Shown here: positions 1 through 13,340 of the stretch, one piece after another
Layout of the letters: each line of letters opens with the position of its first letter
Numbering within the stretch: the first letter of the stretch is position 1
NCBI GenBank assembly: GCA_017893485.1
Contig: CM030368.1
Location: 180,215,654-180,279,653 of the forward strand
Source: Hemerocallis citrina
Lineage: Eukaryota > Streptophyta > Magnoliopsida > Asparagales > Asphodelaceae
DNA length: 64,000 nucleotides
Reading direction: 5' to 3'
The notes under the pieces: generated by a model
The model's input: only the letters and a program-made list of their open reading frames with translations
Told to the model about the DNA's origin: nothing
Database searches by the model: none
Program-made: the position numbers and the translations under genes

Positions 1-765
1 TTCTAGACTCAGAGAGCTACAATTAGTATGTACAAAGTTCTTGGATTCAGTATTGGCAACTAGGTCGAATTCCTAGTATAAGTTCGGGCAAATGACAGGA
101 TAGAGTTATTCGATATTCTATAACACGATTTGAAGTGTGTTAACGGTTTAAGATTTGAATTAATAGCATGGAATAAGTAACTAGAAAGGAAGTATGACTA
201 TAACTAGGCTACTTGCTAAGAGTTCAAGATAAATGCTTGCCTTTATTTGATGATTATTAACGTTGTGAGAACCACGGGAAGAAGAAAAGTGGCAACAGCA
301 ACTCAAAGATAGTGAGAATGACAGCGGGCAACAATGGCGAACAGTGGTGATAGCAGCAGCAAGTAAGAGTGATGACAGCAACACAAACGACGAGGGATGA
401 AGAGCTCGGTTGGCGGTGATGCGTGAAGATTGAAGATAAGTTTGGCCTAGCAAGCACGGCATCGAGTTCAGCTTTGGGTTCGACTTCGAGTTGCATTGAA
501 GAGCTCGTAGTTTGGGTTTGGTGCAGTAAGGGGTTGTGGTGATGGTTGGGATGGTGGCACGCAGGGTGAGGGAGTGTGGTGTGGTTCAGGTGGCAGAGGG
601 AGACAGGGTCGGGGATGGAGCTACGATGATGGAGAGGTGGTCAGAGCTTGGAGGTTGGGGGCAATAGCTGCGGAGGAGGAAGAGGTGGAGCTCGGGATGA
701 GGTGGAGGTGGCGTCAGGGTGCGCGTGAGGTAGGGGAGAGTGAGCAGTCGAGGCTTAGGTTTCAG

Positions 766-799
766 AGAAGAAGAAGAAGAAGAAGAAGAAGAAGAAGGA
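766..799. repeat. (GAA)n microsatellite
   Basis: About eleven AGA/GAA units in a row, ending in imperfect GGAGAAGAGG. Confidence 0.9.
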
Positions 800-829
800 G
801 AAGAGGCAGTGAGGTGGGGGAGAGCTGCT

Positions 830-832
<3 letters not shown>

Positions 833-893
<61 letters not shown>
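833..893. repeat. (TA)n microsatellite
   Basis: About 30 uninterrupted TA units. Confidence 0.95.
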
Positions 894-896
<3 letters not shown>

Positions 897-1199
897 TAGG
901 TTAGGGTGTAGGGAGGTGGAGTGTTTCTTTGGGTTAGGTTGAGATGAGAAGGAAGGCCGGGAAGAGGACAGTATTTATGAGCCGAAAATGCAGTTGGGAT
1001 TTTTGTTGGATTAGGATTAGGAATTAAATTAGGATTGATCAGGATTAGAGTCTAAAAAAGAAATTATAGATTTGATCAGAAAAATGTTCCGGTTTTAACA
1101 AGAATCTAATAGTGACCAATAAAGAGTCCAAAGACAAGAAAGATAGCAAATTTTGATTGATATTTGGAATACAAAAAAATACGTAATAATATACGTACC

Positions 1200-2266
1200 A
1201 AAAGAACAGGGAGTTACACCTGCGCTATATCCAAGATCATGAATTTTGTCAAGCAAGGCCTTCTTCTTTAGCTTTAAATATCCAAGGATTTATAGTTCCA
1301 TTCCCTGAGCCTTCTTTTGAAGAGAATGAGTTTTTGGCCAAAACCTGTCAACTAGTGAGCTTCTACAATTAAAAGAATTCCACCAACCTTTAACCAGGTC
1401 TAAATTGAGGATCTGAGAGCCGTGATTTCTCATATATGAAGAAATTCACCTGGGGGAGAATAGCAAGAGTGTCAAGCACAATAGGACAATGATATAAAGC
1501 AATTCTTGGAAAATATGATTGGATGTTGCAGGGGAAGGCAGTGTCCCATTCTTGTGTGATTAGGAATCTATGTAGCCCTGCCATGGAGGGTTTGTTTATG
1601 AGGTTCAACCATTAAACTTTCAACCAGAGTGAGTGATGTCAATGGGGTTTAGATTGGCAATAGTGTTAGCAAATTTTCTCATATCTATAAGAGAACTTTC
1701 TCCCCAGTTTCTCTCCTAGTCTGACAACATAGCATTGAAGTCTCCACACAGGCACCAACATGAACCTAGTAATGGTCTTCTCTGTATTATCTCTTGCCAA
1801 CAAAGATCTCTATCATCATTCTCAAATGGGGCATACACATATGTAATTGAACTTTTTGTTCCATTCAGTCTAACTCTTTGTGACACAGATACTAAAAATA
1901 CATCTACTGTTGAGTAGAATGCATCAAATAAATAATCATTCCAGCCTATCATTAATCCCTACAACTATCAATAGCATCCAGAATAACTCATTTGGTGATA
2001 ACACTCCCTACTATAGAAGCAAGCTTCCTTTTACTGGACCTGGTAAGCTTTGATTCTTGATTACACGCCACATATAATTTAGCAATAAGAATCCCTTCTT
2101 TGATCATAGAGCACTTCTCAGGACTATCAAGTCCTATAACATTTCAATTTCATATCTTCATTTCAATTGAAAAAGACAACCAAAGCTAAACAAAACAACA
2201 TGCATAAAACAAAAGATAAGGAATTCATTTTGAGGAAGCAGTTGGCTTGGAGGGGCCAACTGCATT
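1200..2266 (-). pseudogene. LINE ORF2 fragment (endonuclease domain)
   Basis: Decayed first part of ORF2 of a plant non-LTR retrotransposon, read on the minus strand from about 2160 down. The start resembles the usual opening (MKI*NCNVIGLDSPEKC, where intact copies have MKI.SWNCRGL). About 1952-1716 encodes YVYAPFENDDRDLCWQEI followed by CGDFNAMLSD, the conserved GDFN block of the AP-endonuclease-like domain. About 1608-1390 encodes HRFLITQEWDTAF and IALYHCPIVLDT, corresponding to the C-terminal R(F/L)L...EW and SDHCPI blocks, with SDH changed to LYH. Several stops and frameshifts break the frame, and the reverse transcriptase is absent. It is the 3'-most of three pieces of one LINE; the others are at 6103-8053 and 15067-15595. 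Confidence 0.75.
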
Positions 2267-5200
2267 TGTAACACCCTGAATTCCAAATAAGGACGAATTC
2301 GAGATTCCACAGGATCTTTACTTCACTTCGTACAATTTTACAAGGAATTTAAAAACTTTTCTTAAGAATACATAAGAGTTTAAAATACAACTTTGTTTTA
2401 CACCGCGAAAGAATGAAAGATTACAACACTGAACACAATAATACAGCTTGTACAACTTTATCAAATAAGTCATCAAATACATCATAACAGCTTTATTTCT
2501 TCAAGAATAATCCATTACCTGCATATCAACCTGTGGGCATGTCAGTCACTTACAAATGACGAAAATGTTATACTCGGCTATCCTCTCTATGCCGGGAGTA
2601 GTATAACGATCTCATTGCTTTAACAAAAACATAAGAGTTGAATGAATAATAAAGTGTTAATGTGACTATGCTAAACATGTAAATGTATGTCATGGCTTAA
2701 TGTCTGATGCACACAATTTACACTAGGATGACACTAATGTACACTTGTTCGGATTCTATGCATCCCATACTACATAGGTCCGAAGGCAAGCGCCTACGTA
2801 CTCCACAATAAAGGGTTTGATCTCTCGCCATGATAACTACCCGGTAATAAAACAAGGTTCAGATCATTCCACGAATTTGAATCACAGCCCCGAAGTCCAC
2901 CGCTGGCTGTTATAATAGATCCCACATCGTGCGAATCATCTCGTAAGTGACCCTCTAGCCTGGTATACATATATACATTGGAGACGACAAACAAAACTAT
3001 TCGTCTGACTACTCAAGATCCCGGAGTCCACCGCTGACCCGTCCTCATAGTCCCGAATTTAAAATATAATAGTCCGTCTCTCACGGAGCAACCTCAGTCC
3101 ACCAACTGGGTCTATAGCCTCGGAGTCCACTACTGACTATATAGAGCACCCTACTTACGTTTGCCCAGGTTTACTACATCTTCACCTAAGTGCCTAATTA
3201 TTTTAGTCCAAGACATGAATATGTTATCAATCTTAGAATCAGTTTTACCTCCTACCAAATTTTTTCACAAAACAAATACGAGATCGCCCGACGGCAATAT
3301 CTCGAAATCAAATCTCAAAATCTTTCTTTCAATATTACCGGTAACCGAGGTCTTACTAATTCTTAATCATAAACTTTCATGTACAAGAAACATGGCTATC
3401 CATACTCTTTAATAATCATATCTTAAACCTAAATAATTTCATCTTTCAATTCATTCGCAAATGATCACAATCTTTGTCTTAACACTTATCCACAAAGTAA
3501 TCATTTCTTGGTTATGCCACTAATCATGATCTAGTTATTCATAGTAAATAATAATTCATTCACAATTTCAAACTCATGATCATATGATGTCTCATTTTAG
3601 CACGATTCAATGATCTATTTTCCCACTCTTAGTTCTTTTCGATCAAGACCTTTACTCATATATTTATCTAATTTAAACTCATCAACAATTTAGTACGTAT
3701 AGAAATCTAGAGTTTCACATTCAACAAAATTGCAAAATCTCAACAAGAGAACAAATTTTCTCACCAAAACTTTACACTTCTTTTAAAAATAGAAAAATTA
3801 TGATCTTATAATAAATGACTAAAGAACAAATTTCATTCTATTTTAAAATGTCTCTATTTAGTACTCAAGTATATGTGAAAAATCTATAAATTATTTTTAA
3901 TAAATTCTCCATCACATTTTATACCACTAGGAATTTTCCCCAAAATTTTAAAGTCCTTGTATCTCATTCGCTCCTAAAAAAATAACTAAAACCCCATCAT
4001 GGGCATCGAACCCGTACACACCCAGGCAAAGCCCAAAGCATTCACTGCAAGCCACTAGCCCAAGTAGGCTAGGTGTCTAATTACCAAACAGAAAACCCAT
4101 TAAGCCTCTTCGGATTTGAAAAAGTAGTTTTTTAAAAAACAAAATGTTTGGGGTGATCAAGTTCCGAAACCCGAGCCAACCAGAGAGCCAGTGCAAAGTA
4201 AGATCACTAGACCCCCTGCGTCCAACGACTCACAGGCAACCCGAAGGGTTTTGTTCCAATTTCGTATGATTTCATTAATTTTCATAAAACTTAGTTTTCT
4301 CTTTTAATCAAATCTTTCATTAGTCTACAATTGATTATTTTAAACTGAAATTTATTACCAACAGAAACTTATGGATTATAAAACTTCATATTTGATAATA
4401 GATCTAATTTCTAATCCATTTCTTCTCTTTGATTACAAGAGTTTCAATCATTCATTTTAATCAACTAGAAAATTTGTGTTCTCTTACAACAATTTATTTA
4501 TACGCTATGCATGCTCATTTTATTTTACAAACACTTCTTTTTAATTATAAAGAAAATCTCTTCAAAACATCTCTAAAATTACTAATTTCTATATTGGTAC
4601 ATTAACATGCAAACAACAATTTCTCTTCTCATTTGCAAGCAACAAGACAAATACTTTGCTCTTTAAACAATATTAACATTTCTATCATTTAACATATATG
4701 AAAACATAAATTTATCTTCTAATTTTCATATCAAAATTATATTACTCTTGAGGCATGCAATCCCTACAATTATAAAGTGTAGGATCACCCACTAACATGA
4801 TATTGATTTATTTGCTAACATAGCATCTTTTATTACAACCAATGTATATAATGGTTCTACTAAAATATAATACTCATCTATAATATTTATCATGCATGTT
4901 CTACAACTAGAAAGTAAAGAAACCACCCACTAACATAATGTTAATCTATTTGCCAACATAGCATGATTCACTATTAATCTCACCACATTCATAGTACAAT
5001 TATTCTATTTTATCACCTCAAAACTACTCATTTACTTTCATTAGCATGCATATTCTAAAAATTAGAAAGTATGAGAACACCCACCTTATAGAAACTTTGA
5101 TCAAATGAAAGAATGAACACCTCTCCTAGTTCTAAGACTCCTAGTTCCTTTTCTCCTCCTAGCAATGGCCTCCAAGTACTATGACTCTCTTCTCACTTTC

Positions 5201-6102
5201 TTTCTTTTCTTTCTCTTTTGATTTTTGTTTTACTTTTGATGTGAAGAAAAGAGAAGAGAATGGTGTGCTATTTATAGGTCTATGTTAGGGTCTTATTTGC
5301 ATAATTCTTCACCCTAATAACTCTCCATTTAACACATTCAATCCTTCATTTTCATAACCCCTCCCTTAAACTCTTCAAGCCTTAACTCTCCTTTCTCTCT
5401 CTCTCATGCATGAAACCGCCCCCCCTAGTACAAGAACCCATCTAGGTACATTTGTGTGCTTATGCACACATGTACATACAACTAGGTACAATTTGTTATG
5501 TTTCTAAATGTGTACTAATACTAGTAACTTGTCATGTGTTAGTGCATGGTCAACAAAAAAAATGTGATTTTATTAGTGGGCTAGCTTAATGGGCTCAACA
5601 ATTAATTAATTAGTTTAATTACTTAGTGGGCTCCTCCCTATTGGGCTAGATTTTATTTTAGATCCATGGATTAACTAAAAATGCTAAATAAGTTATGCAT
5701 GCTAAAAATAGATAATGTGGGTAATAAAATGAGAACACAAATTTGCACGTGCATCATTCGTGCAACAATAAAAATGCATTTTAAATCAAAATAAGGAAAA
5801 TAAATAAATTTTAATTTTATAAAATGAGTTCGAATACGTAAAATAAATAATCAATGCACATGAAAATATTACACTTAGTATTGAAAAATATGTGATTGAT
5901 ACGTGTATCGAAAACACATAAAAAGCACGTAAGATACCGAGATTAAAATATAATATTTTAGTTGACTCAAGTAGGATAAAAATCAATATGGAAAATACAT
6001 AAATAGTCGGTAATCAAAATACGTGGTAAAAATACGTTACAAAATATACGTGCGTAACACACAGAGGCAAAATTGTAATTTCCACTTTTGCGGGGTGTTA
6101 CA
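2267..6102 (-). mobile_element. Solo LTR, gypsy-type, TSD GCATT
   Basis: A 3836-bp solo LTR. The plus strand begins TGTAACACCCTG and ends GCGGGGTGTTACA, so the ends form the short TG...CA inverted repeat. It is flanked by a perfect 5-bp target-site duplication, GCATT (2262-2266 and 6103-6107). No PBS, PPT or coding region lies inside, which fits LTR-LTR recombination. It shares short blocks (GTGGGCAYGTCAGT, GCATCCCATACTACATA) in the same order with the 3-kb LTRs at 22414 and 26954, so it is a diverged relative, probably also in minus orientation. It interrupts the LINE. Confidence 0.85.
3985..4075 (-). repeat. Possible tRNA-like (SINE) promoter boxes
   Basis: On the minus strand a TGGCTTGCAGTG block (4054-4043) resembles a Pol III A box, and GGTTCGATGCC (4012-4002) matches the B-box consensus GGTTCGANNCC, with about 30 bp between. 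No 3' tail or TSD could be defined. It may be a short SINE inside the LTR or chance similarity. Confidence 0.3.
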
Positions 6103-8053
6103 GCATTCCTCACAGAATTACCAACCTTTGTAATGATGCGGGGCCCCTTAACCACCACTCCCAAAGATTAAGCAACTTCTGTGAGTTCTTGTTCAGACAG
6201 AAATTTAAAAGAATTGTAAAAAAAATTACCTGATCTGGAAGATCTCTCCTTACTCTTAACTGAGGAGACTGCTCTCTTTACACCTCTGCACTAATGCTCT
6301 CTTGGAGTAGAAACCACCAAACATGGGATGCAATGAACTCTTTGAAGTATAAGATTGGCAAGATTGGCTTTGCTTGGCCTTGGATTTAGCTGCAACTTCT
6401 TCAAAACCGCAGGGGGGGGGATGAGGCTGATGGAGTCAGATGCATGGGGTGGAGCTTCTTTGGACTCTTCGTTCTGGGCCGAGGTTCTGAGCATGACCAT
6501 AAATGAAGGGGTCGGGTGGTCTTTGAATTGCTTTGGCAGCTTCCTTGTTCAGTTTGTGGGCTAGGACATTTTCAATTGCAAGCTTGATTTTTTCAAAGGT
6601 AGGCAGGTTAACCACTTTATTCTCCCAAACCATTACCATATATCCCTCTGATTTGTCGCCTGAGCTGGCTGAAAATTCACCACATTTGGAGGAATCATCC
6701 TCTGCTATGTTGTTGGAAGAATTGATGCGCCCTGCCTCAGGAGCATATTTGGGGGCATAATCTCCAGGGTTGGAAAATTTGGAAATATAATCTCCCCTGG
6801 AATCCTGGCCAATAGCTAATTTCTTCCCATCCCTGGTTTAACGGCTCAAATCCTCTCTTTCATTTTGAATTTCAAAATATGGTTGTTGCTCTCCCGTTGC
6901 TGGTGTCGGCACTGGTTGGAAGGGAGCTTTCTCCATCGGGTTTGACCCCCCATCCTTGCTTTCTTTGGCTTGAAGCTCTTCCCTTTCCTTCTTGTGCCAG
7001 AGCGAGCCTGACCACCCCCAACGTTTGAGCTGTTGATAGTGAACAACTATATTTTCCCAATCATCACATCTTCTACAAGAATAGGTTGCCCAAGTATGAT
7101 GACAACATTTTGTTCAGAAGGGATTTATAGAGCCAGGGGAACGCTCGAACTTGATAGAGCTCACTGACAAAAGAGAGGCAGAGACTCTTTTTTCATAGTC
7201 CAGTGGAAAGACTGAAAGGACCACTCTTGCTCCGATGGGACCCGGGCGCAAAGGGGGCTAAGGTAGTAGGAAAAGAAATTGTCTACTATACTAAATAGTA
7301 GTAGTAGTGGTCAAACCTAGAAATCAAATCACTAATGTAATTTGCTCCCGCCCCCTCCAACCATCTCTCCAAGAGAAGATGCCCTATGGTTGTTGTGGAT
7401 CTGTCTTTCCATGCTATTCCAAATGAAATAATTTGATATCATATACGTGATTAGTGTGATTTGCACGCACGCGCACGCACACACGCACGCGCACACGCAC
7501 ACCCACACACACACACACAAATCTCGTTTGAAGGGGAGAAAGCGAGGAAATCTTAGCTTTAGAGATAGGGGTAGTAGCCGGAGCAGTTCCTTGTTCAGGG
7601 TCGATCTTCCTCTGACTCCGAGGAATCGGTTAATGTGTTTCAAGAGTCCGAGACACCATACATTTCACAGTGAGAGTATTGGGAATATGGATAATGTCCT
7701 TTACCTCGATCAGGACCAGAGCTTGATCTCGTTTCTCTGCCACTTTCATCTCCTTGTTCATTGTGACAAGCTTTGCAAAGGGTTTCAGAAGAGACTCCAG
7801 TGAAGCCTGATTCCACATGTGGAAAGGAAGCATAGAGATATTGATCTAAACGTAGCTCAGTTTGGGTTCAATTTTGGCCTATAGTACATTTACCATGGAG
7901 AGAAGGTCGATGTGAACCCTAGAAGTGGAATAAACCTTTGCAACCCACCTTGTTTGCACTCGCTTCCATGGGAAATTGGACATGATAGACTTCTTCTACC
8001 TTCTTAAGTCTTTACCACCAACCCTAACCCTTCTATTCAAAGTTTAGAGCATC
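6103..8053 (-). pseudogene. LINE ORF1 fragment, middle part
   Basis: Middle piece of the minus-strand LINE. About 7833-7630 encodes MLPFHMWNQASLESLLKPFA..KLVTMNKEMKVAEKRDQA, the second half of the DUF4283-type domain common in plant LINE ORF1 (usual text: LPFHYWN...L..IA...G..L..D..T...R...A). The rest down to about 6290 is the low-complexity, basic C-terminal part of such proteins. Stops and frameshifts are frequent. Right neighbour: the CACTA element at 8054, beyond which ORF1 resumes. Left neighbour: the solo LTR at 6102, beyond which ORF2 follows. The order fits one LINE running 15.6 to 1.2 kb. Confidence 0.7.
7463..7521. repeat. CA/CG dinucleotide repeat
   Basis: Alternating purine-pyrimidine tract of CACG and CA units, within the LINE piece. 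The CG-rich part could favour Z-DNA. Confidence 0.8.
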
Positions 8054-8800
8054 CACTAGTAGAAAACCTTGCAATAATAATGGATTATTTGCAAGCACCA
8101 AAAATTTCTTGTAGTTGCTACCATCAACAAAAAATTAATCACAACAAACCCATTCATTGCAAATATTTTGACATCCACAAGAGATTTTATTCAACTGTTG
8201 CAAGTGTTGACAATTACAAGGGAGCAATTGTAACAAACAATACTCCATTACCAAAGTAGTAATAAAACATTTTTTTAAAAAAATAAATTAGATATAAACA
8301 CATGCATTACATAGATAATTTTGCCACTCAACAGTTTGATGTTAAAAAATTACCCTCACTTCTCAAATACTGAGCGGGTAAAAACGAAAAAAAATAATCA
8401 ATTAACACAATCTTCTTTCCCGGGCCAAAATCGAAAAGCCAAAAAAAAAAAAAAAAACCAAAACCCACGACCTTCCCCCCAAAACACAAAAATAATCAAT
8501 TAACCCCCTTATTTCCCCTCCCGCCCCCCACGCCCGCATCCCACCAAAAATATCGACTTTCTTAATCCAGCCTCCTTATCGCCGCTCGTCGCCGATCCTC
8601 GCCGCTCTTCGTCGCCCCTACTCCTCGTCGCCGCTCCTTGCCGCCGCCGCCTCATCCTCCATGCCTCCTTTTCAACGTCAGGTATCGCATTCTCCTTCTC
8701 TATTTTTACCATATTATTATTTATTAATAAGTGTTAATTATAGAAGAAACAATCCATACCCACAGAAAATGTCTGACAATCAAACTCATTGAAAAATTAA

Positions 8801-10020
8801 GGGCAAAAGCCAAAGTACCCCCCCAACGTTTGGCCCGAGTACAAAATGCCCATACAACGTTTGAAAAAGTACAATAAACCCATTTTTCCGTTAACTTAAT
8901 CCTATCCGTTAAGTTATAATTATTAAATTACTTTTTTACCCTTACCTTTTCATAATCAAATTTCTTCTTTCTTTTTCCTTTTTCTTCATTCTTTTTTTTC
9001 AAATCCCGACCGATCTGTTAAAACCTATTGTCGTGACCACAAATTATCTATTTATACCATCTGACTCAATCCATTAATGCATTTTATAAATAAAAGTTGA
9101 GATATCAGCTTTTGCTTTAATTCTTTTGCAAACAAAATATATTCAAGCAAAAACTTTTCTTTTCCAAATTTATACTGAAGTGAAATCTGCTGGTAGCTAC
9201 TTAGCTACTCAGACACACATACATGATTCAAGGCCCTAGTCAATCTTTTTCCTTTCTCCTTTCAGTTGGTCATTGAACAATCAACAGGAAAAACTTACTA
9301 GTACCATACAAGCCACATCACATAGCAATTGGAAGTTAAAGAAGTAAAGAAAGATTGCAGATGTAATATATATTAAAAATTTAGCTGATGTCTCACATGT
9401 GCTAACAAATTAGTCATTTCAATAATATAAATAACAAAGATAAGCTTTTTTCCAAAAGACATTCCATTTAATCTACAATATGCCAACAGCCTCCAGACAA
9501 ATGAAAAATTTGTTCATCTCTAATTTTACAGATCTTTCATTGATCAAGTCCTTAAGCATCTGTTGCTTTTGATAGCTCGCCTTAACTGATAACATACACT
9601 TAAATGCATAAACACGTTCAAGTCCCTCATCAACTCTTGCTTTCATTTCTCTGAACCGAAAACACACACACACATACAAAAACACATTCAAGTCCATAAT
9701 CCTCTCTTCCTTTCATTTTTCTCAACCAATACAAATTGGCTTAATCACTATCAATATAATTGCTCGCCTTAATCATTGTCAATTCTGATTTATTCAATCG
9801 ACAGATCGATCGGAATTTGAAAAAAAAAATAATGAAGAAAAATGATAAAGAAAGAAGAGATCTGATTATAAAAGGGTAAGGGTAAAAAAGTAATTTAATA
9901 ATTATAACTTAATGGATGGGGTTAAGTTAACAGAGAAATGGGTTTAGTGTACTTTTTCAAACGTTGTATGGACATTTTGTACTCGGGCCAAACGTTGGGG
10001 GGGTATTTTGGTTTTAGCCC
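8801..10020. mobile_element. Mutator-like element with 220-bp TIRs, TSD AAAAATTAA
   Basis: A 1220-bp element with long inverted repeats (about 8801-9018 and 9801-10020, roughly 85-90% alike by eye). The ends read GGGCAAAAGCCAAAGTACCC and, reversed from the right, GGGCTAAAACCAAAATACCC. A perfect 9-bp TSD, AAAAATTAA, is at 8792-8800 and 10021-10029, as typical for MULEs. The 780-bp interior has no convincing coding frame; the 74-codon minus ORF at 9473-9697 resembles nothing I know. It sits within the CACTA element, so it is the younger of the two. Confidence 0.9.
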
Positions 10021-10365
10021 AAAAATTAATGATGGAATATTGAGATCATATTTGCTAAAGGTAACCAGATATGATGAAAACCGAAACCTCCATGAGAAGT
10101 GATGACTATTGGCTATTTTGGCCAGAAGATGTCTCAATAAGCCACTGCTAAACCTACTGTTGATGAAGTAAATATGCTTGTGCTGAGGAATATAAAGATA
10201 ACCTAGAGCATTTGGATACTTCTCCTTTTAACTACTATTCTTTAACAACATAGTTTAATTTCATTTTCTTAAAATATTTTGGAGTGCTTGGGTTATACAT
10301 CTTCACATTTTCTTTGAGATCACATGGTTTATCTCGCCTTTTGGTCTAATTTGGAAATGATGGTA

Positions 10366-10412
10366 GACCCCCCCCCCCCCCCTCCCACAAAAAAAAAAAA
10401 AAGAACACACAC
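10366..10412. repeat. Poly-C / poly-A / CA tract
   Basis: A run of about 16 C, then about 14 A, then alternating CA/CG. It is prone to assembly or sequencing error. Confidence 0.8.
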
Positions 10413-11615
10413 ACGCACGCGCACAGACAATATTGTGCATGTGGCAAATGTCTAGGTGTAATCCTTTTTGTGCACTTACCACCAAATTGTTTATCGTGCA
10501 CACATACTAACTCAGTTAATGTTGTGTTTGTGGCAAATGTAGCGGGCATAATGTTTACTACACTCATACTGCTAAATTGTGTAGTACATTTATGAACAAA
10601 TTGCAATTGGCTTATATTAAGAAGTTCTTAGACATATGTCGCAAGCTTTTGTCATATTTATATCTCCCTATGGTCAATTAGGAAACAATGGTATTAATTT
10701 GCTCAAGCTAAGTGAATCCTAATACGAGTTTAGTGACATGTTGTCTCCCCTATTAATTTGCTCAATTTGTGTTTAGTTCTTAAGAATCTTCAAACTGTAT
10801 ATACATTCGATTACCTTAAGCTTTAATTATATTTTGAATATCTAATAGTTTTGGGTGTAAAGGATGTCATTTATTGACAAACACCTGGGTTCATCTTGTT
10901 AAATAGTTTAAACAAGCTTTATCAAAATAAATGGAGCTATGGTAACATGACTTTCCTGTAAATTTGAACATATATATTTGTAAATTTGAATACCCATGAG
11001 ATTAACTTTGCCTTTCATGCTCAACATTTAACATGGCAGCCAAAAAGTTAATTTTCCTTTTTTTGTATAGCACATTAGGCTGCTATTCCCAACTCTTCCT
11101 CTTGATACCTAGAGTTTTAATTGGCAAAACTGGGTGTGCTCATTTGTAGCTCGAAGCTACGTTGTCTGGTTCAAGTAAAATAGTGTTTTTTGTTCATGTT
11201 AAGTATTACCATTACAGATACATTTTTTGGTTTCACATTTTTTGACAAATGTGATGCATATTCGATTGATTTAAGAATTTATCAGTGTCTTCATAAATTA
11301 TTTTTTGCAAATGCTAACTGGAAGCACTGTGTTAGGTGAGTGTGTTTAGTAAAACTGTCCAACGACACAACTTCTAAATATAAGTTTCCGTGCTTTACAA
11401 TCAACTGAGTTTTCTATCCCTCATCAAATTGTGTCATCGTGTTCTGGTGCGTCAGAGTTGTGTTAGTAACTCAAAGTAAATCAATAGTTGCCCATCGACA
11501 AATCTGGGCATCCCACATGGCTCATTCTAAGCATCAAACCCTGGTTATACATAGCCATGATAGTGGTTTTAGTGTGGTACTTGAGATTTCAGATAGCTAC
11601 TCTGCAGTGCAGTTG

Positions 11616-11676
11616 CATCATGATAACTACTATGCCTCTCTCCCGTAGCTGTGCAGGCATAGTAGTTATCATGATG
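11616..11676. repeat. Perfect 22-bp inverted repeat
   Basis: Arms 11616-11637 and 11655-11676 are exact reverse complements (CATCATGATAACTACTATGC plus two bases), with a 17-nt loop. It lies in the CACTA interior, with no gene around it. Confidence 0.85.
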
Positions 11677-13340
11677 GAATTTCATATGATTGTTTGCATC
11701 TTGATGTTCTTCATCTGCATCTTGATTTGGAATCAAGTTGAATCATATCTTTATCTAAAGTTTCATGATATAAATGTATTGGTTGAGACGGTCACTACTA
11801 ATAGTCTACACTTATCTCCGATCATGAGAATTTCTAGAATTCCTTAAATGAAATGCTACACCCATTTGAATTTGACAAGTATCCAATTGTTATTGATTTT
11901 GCATTGTTTTGACCCCTGATTTTACCAGTAGACTACTAGGGCACTTGCACGAAACTTATTGTATAGAATTAGATTTGATTGAGAAAGCTAAAATTATTTT
12001 TTCTACTTTGTTTGTCTCCAAAAATTCTCATCATCAATTTTTTGGTCTTTTTGATGTTTTAATAAGATATTTCAATTTTTTTGAAATTATAGATTAATAT
12101 AAAATATATTATATTTAACACAATGTATCTGTAATCTGTAATCTGTTTTTTTCTTCTGAAGTTTTGTAATATGTATGTTGTTTTGAATGCATATTTTGTT
12201 TTATAATTGATCAACTTTTTGTAATCTGTAATCTGTTTCGACCATGTTCTATTAACAACAACCTGAATTTACTGATAGTAAATTGACTGAAGAAAGAAAA
12301 TCATTATATTTTTCTTTAATGTTAGTTCTTGTCTAGGTTAATCAGGTAAGTTCTGGTCTGTTAGGAGTGTGTGGTTGGTAAACTAACAAAACCTCATGGA
12401 AACCTACTGGAACAAATCATTTTCTTGAGGCTCCTACACCAAAACTGAAACTGATTTTCCAAACCTTGACACACAAAAACAAGTTGATGTATACAGATTA
12501 ACATGTACATGCATTGATTTTTAAATTATATATTGTTTACATGTGTTAAATTTGAACCAATTGTACAGAGTTAACCGGATGGATTTGCATAATGTATCCT
12601 TAGAAAGTTCTGATTTAAACTTGTATTAATTTCACTCAAATTACTAGTTTGTTTGTATACATGCATTATTGTTGTCGTCTTATATTTGCTCATACTACCA
12701 TTTATTGTTTTAGTTGACTTCTACATCTCCTTTGCACATTCCAGAATGAGTATATTAAGAAAGAGTCCCCCACCTGATTATGAGATGTTGTTTTGTTCAT
12801 TGTTCAACAGCGTCAAATTGTGTTCCATTATGTAGAGCTTTTGTTATTATTCATTTGAAATTGCCCTCAATACTATTACAATTTTTCGTTCTCCAGAGTT
12901 CAGATAGATTTTTAGTTTTTGATTTTGTTTAAACTGGTATCTGTCAATCACTTACATATTATAGTTTGCTAAAAGCCTTGGTGGTAGTATTCTGAATTAC
13001 TTGAATTACCTAGTCTGAGCTTTTTTATTTGCGAAGGTGCACAATTTCTAGTTCGAGGTTTGCATGATGATTAACTACTATTAGTTCTATCATGTCAATT
13101 TACTATCATTATATTGTTCTATTCCTGGCCACATCAAAATGTTCGAACCCAACTAGTTTCTTGAAATTCCTTTGTGTTCTATTCACTTCGCTCTCTGTAT
13201 GTATGTTGTGTTAGAAATAATTGTCAGTTATTGATTTATGTGCTTAGAGCGTTTTCACGGGTTAGGTCGTGAACCATAATTGTAACCAAGAAATAATATA
13301 TTGTACTTCTATGCATTACATATTTTGTAAACTTTCGCAG

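Larger units (their letters stand above)
1..1199. other. No gene; low-complexity flank
   Basis: I see no supportable gene. From about 480 to 830 the plus strand is rich in G and GA, and it ends in a GAA run and a TA run. The open frames here are products of that bias: they translate to Arg/Gly or Ser/Pro runs. The texture resembles the purine-rich parts of LTRs elsewhere in the window, but I found no terminal repeat or TSD. Confidence 0.5.

Noticed and set aside
574..894. 106-codon Arg/Gly ORF
   Set aside because: Product of GA-rich and TA microsatellite sequence; ends in an Ile-Tyr run from (TA)n.
9473..9697. 74-codon ORF in the MULE as a captured gene
   Set aside because: No recognisable motif, AT-rich, and similar in texture to the surrounding non-coding sequence.
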